The position numbers and the translations under genes were made by a program. A stretch of 64,000 nt of DNA from Centrapalus pauciflorus (Eukaryota > Streptophyta > Magnoliopsida > Asterales > Asteraceae), in the NCBI GenBank assembly GCA_020465985.1, contig JAANYP010003850.1, positions 620,001 through 684,000 of the forward strand, in the 5' to 3' direction. How positions within the stretch are numbered: position 1 is the first letter of the stretch; every line of letters begins with the position of its first letter. Of the stretch, positions 58,175-64,000 are shown in pieces. The notes under the pieces are model-generated. The model did no database searches. It was not told where the DNA came from and worked only from the letters and a program-made list of their open reading frames with translations.

Positions 58175-59991
58175 GACAAAATTACATAAATGGTCCCTGT
58201 GGTTTATATGAAATTACGGTTTTGGTCCCTGAAAGAATTTTATTACACCACTAGTCCTTAAAATTGAAAAGTTGTAACATTTTGGTCCCTGAAACTAACG
58301 GCGGTTAACTTGAGCCGTTAGTTTCAGGGGCATTTTTGTCCTTTTGAATTTCAGTGACCATTTATGTACATATCATACTTTCAGGGACCAATATGTTACT
58401 TTCTTTTTATGGTTTAATTTAATTTTTAATAGTTTTCACATATATATTTAGTATTTCTTTCTTTTTATAAATTAATTATCCAAATATAACATTTTATTTT
58501 TTATCCCTTTTGTTTTAATTATTAATTATTATTTGTATGTTTATTGTTATTATAAATGTTAGCTTTTTTTTTATGGATTACTATAATTATTTATTTAAGA
58601 TTATATATGATATACATGGTTCATTTTTTTCAATTATTTATTGAGAATCCAAATCTTTCTATGTTATTTTTTTTCATTTAAGAAAAATAAAAATTAGTAG
58701 TAGTTTTTTCGTTCGGAAAATCTAAAATCGAAATGATTCATTTCTTTTTTCCATTCAAAAAAGTTCAAAATAAGGACGTCTTGAAGTTTTTTTTCATTTG
58801 GAAAAAGAATAAAATCAAAATGGTACATAATTTCTTCATTGCAAATAGTTAATAAAATTTTTATTTCTAAAAGGTCTGAAAAAATCAAGAATTGGAATGG
58901 TTAATCGCTTGTTTGTAAAAAAAAGTTTAAATTCCGAATGATTTGTTTTTTTTTATTAAAAAAAATCGAAGTTTTATTGATTTTTTTTATCTATGTTTAA
59001 TTAAAACTAAGAATGATTTTTTTGTTTGAAAAAATCAAAAATTGGAATGGTTTATCGCTTTTTAGTAAAAAATAAATAAATTATGAATGCTTATTTTTTT
59101 ATTTTAATTTTACGATCAAAAAACGATGAATCATTATGATATTTGATTTTTTCAAACAAAAAACCATTCAGATTTGTAATTAAACGTAGATAAAAAAAAT
59201 CAATAAAACTTCAATTTTTACAATAAAAAACAACAAACCATTCGAAATTAATTTTTTTTTCTTTCTAAAAACCGATTAACCATTCCAATTCTTGATTTTT
59301 TCAAACCATTTAAGACAAAATCTTTTATCAAGTATTTGCAATGAAGAAACTACGAACCATTTTGATTATATTTTTTCTCCAAACGAAAAAAAGCTTCAAC
59401 ACGTCCTTATTTTGAACTTTTTTGAATGGATAAAAGAAATAAATCAATTTGATTTTAGATTTTCCGAACGAAAAAAACTAAAACTAGTTTTTATTTTTCT
59501 TAAATGTAAAAAAGAATAGAGAAAGATTTGGATTCTCAATAAATAATTGAAAAAATGAACCATGTATATCATATATAATCTTAAATAAATAATTATAGTA
59601 ATATATAAAAAAAGTTAACCTTAATAATAAAAATAAACATACAAATAAAAATTAATAATTAAAACAAAAGGAATAAAACATAAAATGTTATATTTGGATA
59701 ATTAATTTATGAAAAGAAAGAAATACTAAATATATATATGAAAATTAAATTAAATGATAAAAGAAAGTAACATTTTGGTTCCTGAAAATATGATATGTAC
59801 ATAAATGGTCCCTGAAATTCAAAAGGACAAAAATGCCCCTGAAACTAACGGCTAGAGTTAACCGCCGTTAGTTTCAGGGACCAAAATGTTACAACTTTTC
59901 GATTTTAGGGACTAGTGGTGTAATAAAATTCTTTCAGGGATCAAAACCGTAGTTTCATATAAACCACAGGGACCATTTATGTAATTTTGTC
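58175..59991. mobile_element. Fold-back Mutator-like element, 1817 bp
   Basis: A perfect 9-bp duplication tttaattta flanks it (58166-58174, 59992-60000). The ends gacaaaattacataaatggt / accatttatgtaattttgtc are exact inverted repeats, and the arms pair over most of the element, including gaaactaacggcggttaac / gttaaccgccgttagtttc. It is the largest self-complementary unit in the window; no transposase. Confidence 0.93.
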
Positions 59992-60299
59992 TTTAATTTA
60001 TTATCGATGAATATTGATTAGATACGTCTAATGATGTTTGTAGTCTCAAAATCAATCAAATCATATGACGTGCCATTTAAATAATAATCTTAAATTTTAT
60101 AATTCTTTAAGTCAGGTGTTTAATTATTTTGATTACGTAAAACATAGTTAAAATCAAGTTTACCACCAAATATTTAATATTATTTGCATATATTATTATA
60201 TTAGATTTATAAAATTATTAACATTTGCCTTTTGTGAAATACTATGAATCTTAGTTTGTACCTAAATTAAAATATGAAGATCTGATTATGTAAATACAA

Positions 60300-60590
60300 G
60301 GGTTTATTACGGAAAAAACAACATGTTTTCATGTTTTTTACGTTTTCGTCCCTCAAAGTTAATTTTTTCCCATAAACAATTTTTTCGTTTTGGTTTAGTG
60401 AAATTTGAACATTATACCCCAGATATAATTAGTAAACCGGGTTTTTAAAAACAGAAAACCCGGGTTCTAATGTCCAAATTTCACTAAATCAAAAAGAAAA
60501 AATTAACTTGAGAACTTTTATGGAAAAAAATAACATAGAGTCACGAAAACACAAAAAACGTGAAAACATGTTTTTTTTCATAATAAACTC
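60300..60590. mobile_element. Mutator-like MITE, 291 bp
   Basis: It has a perfect 9-bp duplication taaatacaa (60291-60299, 60591-60599) and inverted ends gggtttatta / taataaactc. It is the same family as 37602-37902 and defines that family's 9-bp duplication. Confidence 0.93.
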
Positions 60591-60599
60591 TAAATACAA

Positions 60600-62087
60600 A
60601 TGAATATTTTCCTATAAATATCATAATATGGTCTTTTATAAAGTTTTCATACATTATAAAAATTATATTATGTTATTATTATTCAACGAAGTTTTCAAAT
60701 ATTAAGTCAAACTTCCGTTTCAATGGATCAAACATGACATTTTAATAATGATGCGTCAGCATCTTTATAAATGAAAATAACGTTGTTTTGACACTTTGCT
60801 TTTTAACAATGATCAAGAGTGTTTTATTGATCCACTTTTAAGTCAAAAAATATCATGAAATTGATGTTGTTTTTAAATAGTTAGTTTAAACGCCATTTAT
60901 GGAATGTTGTTATCTATGTACCAAGTTTAATTATGACCCGTAAATTCGATTATCTGAGTGGAGCATGTTTCGAAAATATTATAACCCATGACATATGAAT
61001 CAAACATTTAAAAAAGAAAGCATGACATATTGGAAATAATTTTTTTAATTTTTCAATCATTAATCCTAAATTACGCACTTCATACGTACGAGTGCAATTG
61101 GGCCTCATTCTTAGTGAGATGGCTATACCAACCCCGATTGCCATGCTGCTTTGCCACTTATGATGAAGGCTGCCGGCCACACCAACCCCAACTTTTGGCC
61201 GACAAATCCCCCCCCCCGGTCTGGTTACATTTCAACGGCTTTCTCTTTGGTAAGTTTTAAGTCTCAATATAGATAAGCAAATAAATGAATTTAAAAAATA
61301 AGAAGGTAATGGTAATTACTTATATAAAATATATAGAGGCTAACAACTAAAATGTATAAATATTAATTATTCAGAAAATACAATACTACTATTATTATGT
61401 GTCCTAATTTACTATTTTCTAGCTTTTTATTTTAAATGTTAATTATATCATAACAACTTAATTATTGAAATTTTTAAGTTTAGATATTGTTTGATTTGAA
61501 ATCCCATTATATTATGTTTGGGTGTATATTATTTAAATATTAACAAATTTTTAAAAAAGTTTGACTGGTACGTGTTAATTGCTAATGATGACACGACTTG
61601 TTTGTTGATTTATCAATCTATGTATTATTTGAATATTTTTCATAAAATTTATTTACATAAAATGCCTATAAACTTGAAATTATAACATAATAATAATATT
61701 TTTCAAAAAATATAATAATCGTATCGTTGTCATAACTATCATTTTTTAGATTTATAAATCTATACTTTATTAGTGAAAACATTTCTTGCATGCCACTTGC
61801 ACTGTTCTTTTCACAAAACCGGTAAATACAATTTAATTTTTAAATTAAAAATAAAAAGATAAACAATTCCTTATTTTTGAAATTTTAAATTAGAGTAAAC
61901 AACTTATTCTAAACCTAAGATGATAATCTAATATAAATCAAATCAAATCTAAATTATTTTATTTACGTAATCTACTTAAGATATCATTTTTGATAAAATA
62001 CGAAGTTACATTAATTAAAAATAAAATATATAGATATTAATTATTTATGAAATATTTGAATCTTCATAATATAATGAAGGGTGACAC
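60600..62087. other. Intergenic, no confirmed gene
   Basis: 61080-61260 is conspicuously less AT-rich (ccgattgccatgctgctttg, then a C-run at 61210-61219) but shows no recognisable protein or RNA. The rest is AT-rich. Confidence 0.4.

Positions 62088-62142
<55 letters not shown>
62088..62142. repeat. (TAA)n microsatellite
   Basis: About 18 uninterrupted taa/ata units, abutting the next element. Confidence 0.95.
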
Positions 62143-62144
<2 letters not shown>

Positions 62145-62619
62145 GAAAATTACTAAAATAGCTAAAAATCAGTCTCAATTGTCAAGTTTTAGGCAAATAA
62201 TATCAATCTACCCAAAATAGCCACACTTTACGTTACCACATTTACGTGATAACCATCATTTACGTGATATGTACATTTTATTAATATTTTAATACATTAC
62301 GTTACAAAAGGTAATTGGTAACGTAAAATAGTGGTACTTTACGTTACCAAATTTAAATGTTGTTCCTTCCCAATAAAAAGTAGGTGGCTTGTCACTTCAT
62401 GGAAAACACATTTTGGTAACGTAAAGTACCATTACTTTACGTTACCAAACACCTTTTGTAACGTAATGCATTAAAATATTAATAGGAGGTACAAATCACG
62501 TAAACGATGACTATCACATAAATGTGGTAACGTAGAGTGTGACTATTTTGGTTAGATTGATATTATTTGGCTAAAACTTGATAATGAGGTGTGATTTTGG
62601 CTATTTTAGTAATTATCCC
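62143..62619. mobile_element. Fold-back MITE with acgttacc repeats, about 477 bp
   Basis: aaaattactaaaatagct / ggctattttagtaattatcc are inverted ends. The flanks taataataa / tgataataa match at 8 of 9, consistent with a Mutator-like element placed into the microsatellite. The interior repeats ctttacgttacca and its complement at least six times. Confidence 0.75.
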
Positions 62620-62892
62620 TGATAATAAATTTATAATTTTATGAATTTTATTATGATAAACCGTCATTAGAGGACGCGAAGCAACTTGTTATATTTATTA
62701 TTTGTTATATAAAAAAAGTGAAAAAGAGTTGGAAATGTGTTGTGTGTCGAGTAGTGCAACAGCTGACGTGGAGACTGCACAGCATGGGGCCCATATGAGA
62801 CGCCGCCACCAGCGAGTTTACGGCACTTGAATCCGCCGTTCCTCTTCTCATTGATGGATAAAAGCCACAAATTTAACTAATTTGGGAGGAGG

Positions 62893-62893
<1 letters not shown>

Positions 62894-62934
<41 letters not shown>
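62894..62934. repeat. (CT)n microsatellite in the ACR 5' region
   Basis: About 20 CT units lie 110-150 bp upstream of the ACT-domain gene's start. CT/GA runs are common in plant 5'UTRs and core promoters. Confidence 0.95.
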
Positions 62935-62939
<5 letters not shown>

Positions 62940-62944
62940 AGCCA

Positions 62945-62950
62945 CACGTG
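62945..62950 (+). promoter_or_regulatory. G-box CACGTG
   Basis: ccacacgtggtc contains the palindromic bZIP/bHLH site 95 bp before the ATG, next to the CT repeat. Functional use is inferred only. Confidence 0.4.
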
Positions 62951-63044
62951 GTCTCCGGCTGGCTATGCTCGACTCGATTTAGCCGCCGACGAAATCAAGT
63001 CGGCAGCACCCTTCCCTTTTCTCTTGTTCATTTGTACTGAGAGA

Positions 63045-63198
63045 ATGGGGATGTCGTGGGAAGACGTCGTTTTGATTGATGCAGCCAAGAGTTCCACGGA
63101 ACCAACGGTGGTGACGGTGAACTGCCCCGACAAGGCCGGTCTAGGATGTGACCTAGTACGGAATGTGCTCGAATTCGGATTGTATGTTACCCGTGGAG
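63045..63198 (+). CDS. ACT domain-containing protein (ACR9/ACR10 type), first exon only
   Basis: Plant ACR proteins are built mainly of repeated ACT domains, small ligand-binding folds thought to sense amino acids or regulate partners. Exon 1 encodes 51 complete codons: MGMSWEDVVLIDAAK followed by the first ACT strand-helix segment TVVTVNCPDKAGLGCDLVRN and VLEFGLYVTRGG. The NCPDK.GLGCDL block and the VLEFGL helix match the N-terminus of the Arabidopsis ACR9/ACR10 group. The exon ends GGA G|gtcagc, in phase with the family's expected Gly-Asp. No exon 2 is seen in the remaining 800 bp, so the gene continues past the window. The ATG at 63045 begins the family-typical MG; a second ATG at 63051 is possible. 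The upstream region has a CT repeat and a G-box. Confidence 0.85.
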
Positions 63199-64000
63199 GT
63201 CAGCGAAATTCCATCTAAATCTGTGTTTTCCATTTGATTTTGTTTTGCACTTTTAATCCATACATCAATTCTAGTGTTATTGTAGCTATTGATAATGATA
63301 TTAAGATCGAATTTGCTGCCTAAGTGTTAAGTGCTTATTTAGTATGAATTTGATACTATCGACCCAGAGTGGGTGCTTAATTTTGATGCTTCTGCCATTC
63401 CGGCGAATAAATAAAGTTTGTGATATGAACACCATCTGATGATTCAGTATTTACGATGAATTCTGAGTTTAATAATATTTCAAAATTCATGTTCAAATCC
63501 ACTGGAGTGTTAGATTCATCAGCATGTAACTTAAGAACTCTTGAAAGCAAATGGGCAATTGGACATCGATGCCTTGGCGGTTACTTTATGTACTTCTATT
63601 CTATTATATTTGTGCCCAAATGACATATTTGTTGATTAGGATCGATAATAGCATGCACAGTTGTTAGGGAATGAAAAAGTTGAACATACTACCTATGTGG
63701 TTCAACCATTTGTTTATTGGCGTTGGTTGGGTCATCCTCTTTTTTCATGCATTTTGTAGTCAAAACATACATATAAACAAGGGGGTTGTTTGTTTACTTC
63801 TTAATGGAATCATTAAGAAGTCATTCAAAGTTAAAATTACCTCTTAATGATTCCATTAAGAGGTAAACAAACATGGCCAAGATAAGCCTTTTATAAGAAG
63901 GTAACCAGATGACACACAATGATAAGACATCAATATTTTCATCGTTCATTATCATAACCATTTCAGTTTGCTCAAAGCTTTATAAAGTTCGGTGTGTGAA
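63199..64000 (+). other. ACR gene intron 1 (incomplete)
   Basis: No ACT-domain coding sequence is recognisable. It contains the mini-MITE at 63781-63875. Confidence 0.6.
63781..63875. mobile_element. Mini-MITE of about 95 bp in the ACR intron
   Basis: ttgtttgtttacttcttaat is mirrored by attaagaggtaaacaaaca, giving a near-complete hairpin around aaagttaaaattac. Related to 52740-52835. Confidence 0.65.

Overview
This is nuclear DNA of a flowering plant, almost certainly a eudicot. The genes are intron-rich and plant-type (cytosolic HSP70 with a single intron at codon 72, a UBC7/14-type E2, an organellar methionyl-tRNA synthetase with a transit peptide, an F-box protein, an ACR-type ACT protein). 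The sequence between them is AT-rich and packed with plant transposable elements, mostly short non-autonomous ones whose target-site duplications (TSDs) can be read directly. The species cannot be fixed from sequence alone.

Layout. 0-5 kb: hAT-like and Harbinger-type MITEs, then a complete HSP70 gene with a perfect heat-shock element and TATA box. 5-12 kb: no genes; a CACTA end, hAT elements, a 1.6-kb fold-back element and a G-depleted tract. 12-24.3 kb: a tandem duplication carrying two complete ubiquitin-conjugating enzyme genes that differ by one amino acid. The two units have since picked up different insertions. 24.3-28.2 kb: a Ty3/Gypsy gag relic, a minus-strand OST4 gene whose start codon opens exon 2 behind a 2.2-kb 5'UTR intron, and a tRNA-His gene. 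30.1-39.3 kb: a 12-exon dual-targeted-type MetRS gene whose introns are largely transposons. It converges on a minus-strand F-box gene (39.5-40.7 kb). 43.8-49.1 kb: a young LTR retrotransposon (LTRs differ at 2 of 553 positions) with only copia-like gag/protease remnants and an antisense piece of an HMGB gene. 49-62 kb: a gene desert with Helitrons in head-to-tail pairs, two more long fold-back Mutator-like elements and several MITEs. 63.0 kb to the end: first exon of an ACT-domain (ACR9/10-type) gene that runs out of the window.

The genes are unrelated housekeeping and regulatory genes (protein folding, ER-linked ubiquitination, N-glycosylation, organellar translation, F-box ubiquitin ligase, ACT sensor) and form no operon or cluster. 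I found no evidence of a wholly new biological system. The most interesting material is the transposon biology: the HMGB-capturing retroelement, tandem Helitrons with a nested fold-back element, three long self-complementary elements likely to give hairpin RNA, and a MetRS gene whose introns are built from MITEs and a Helitron.
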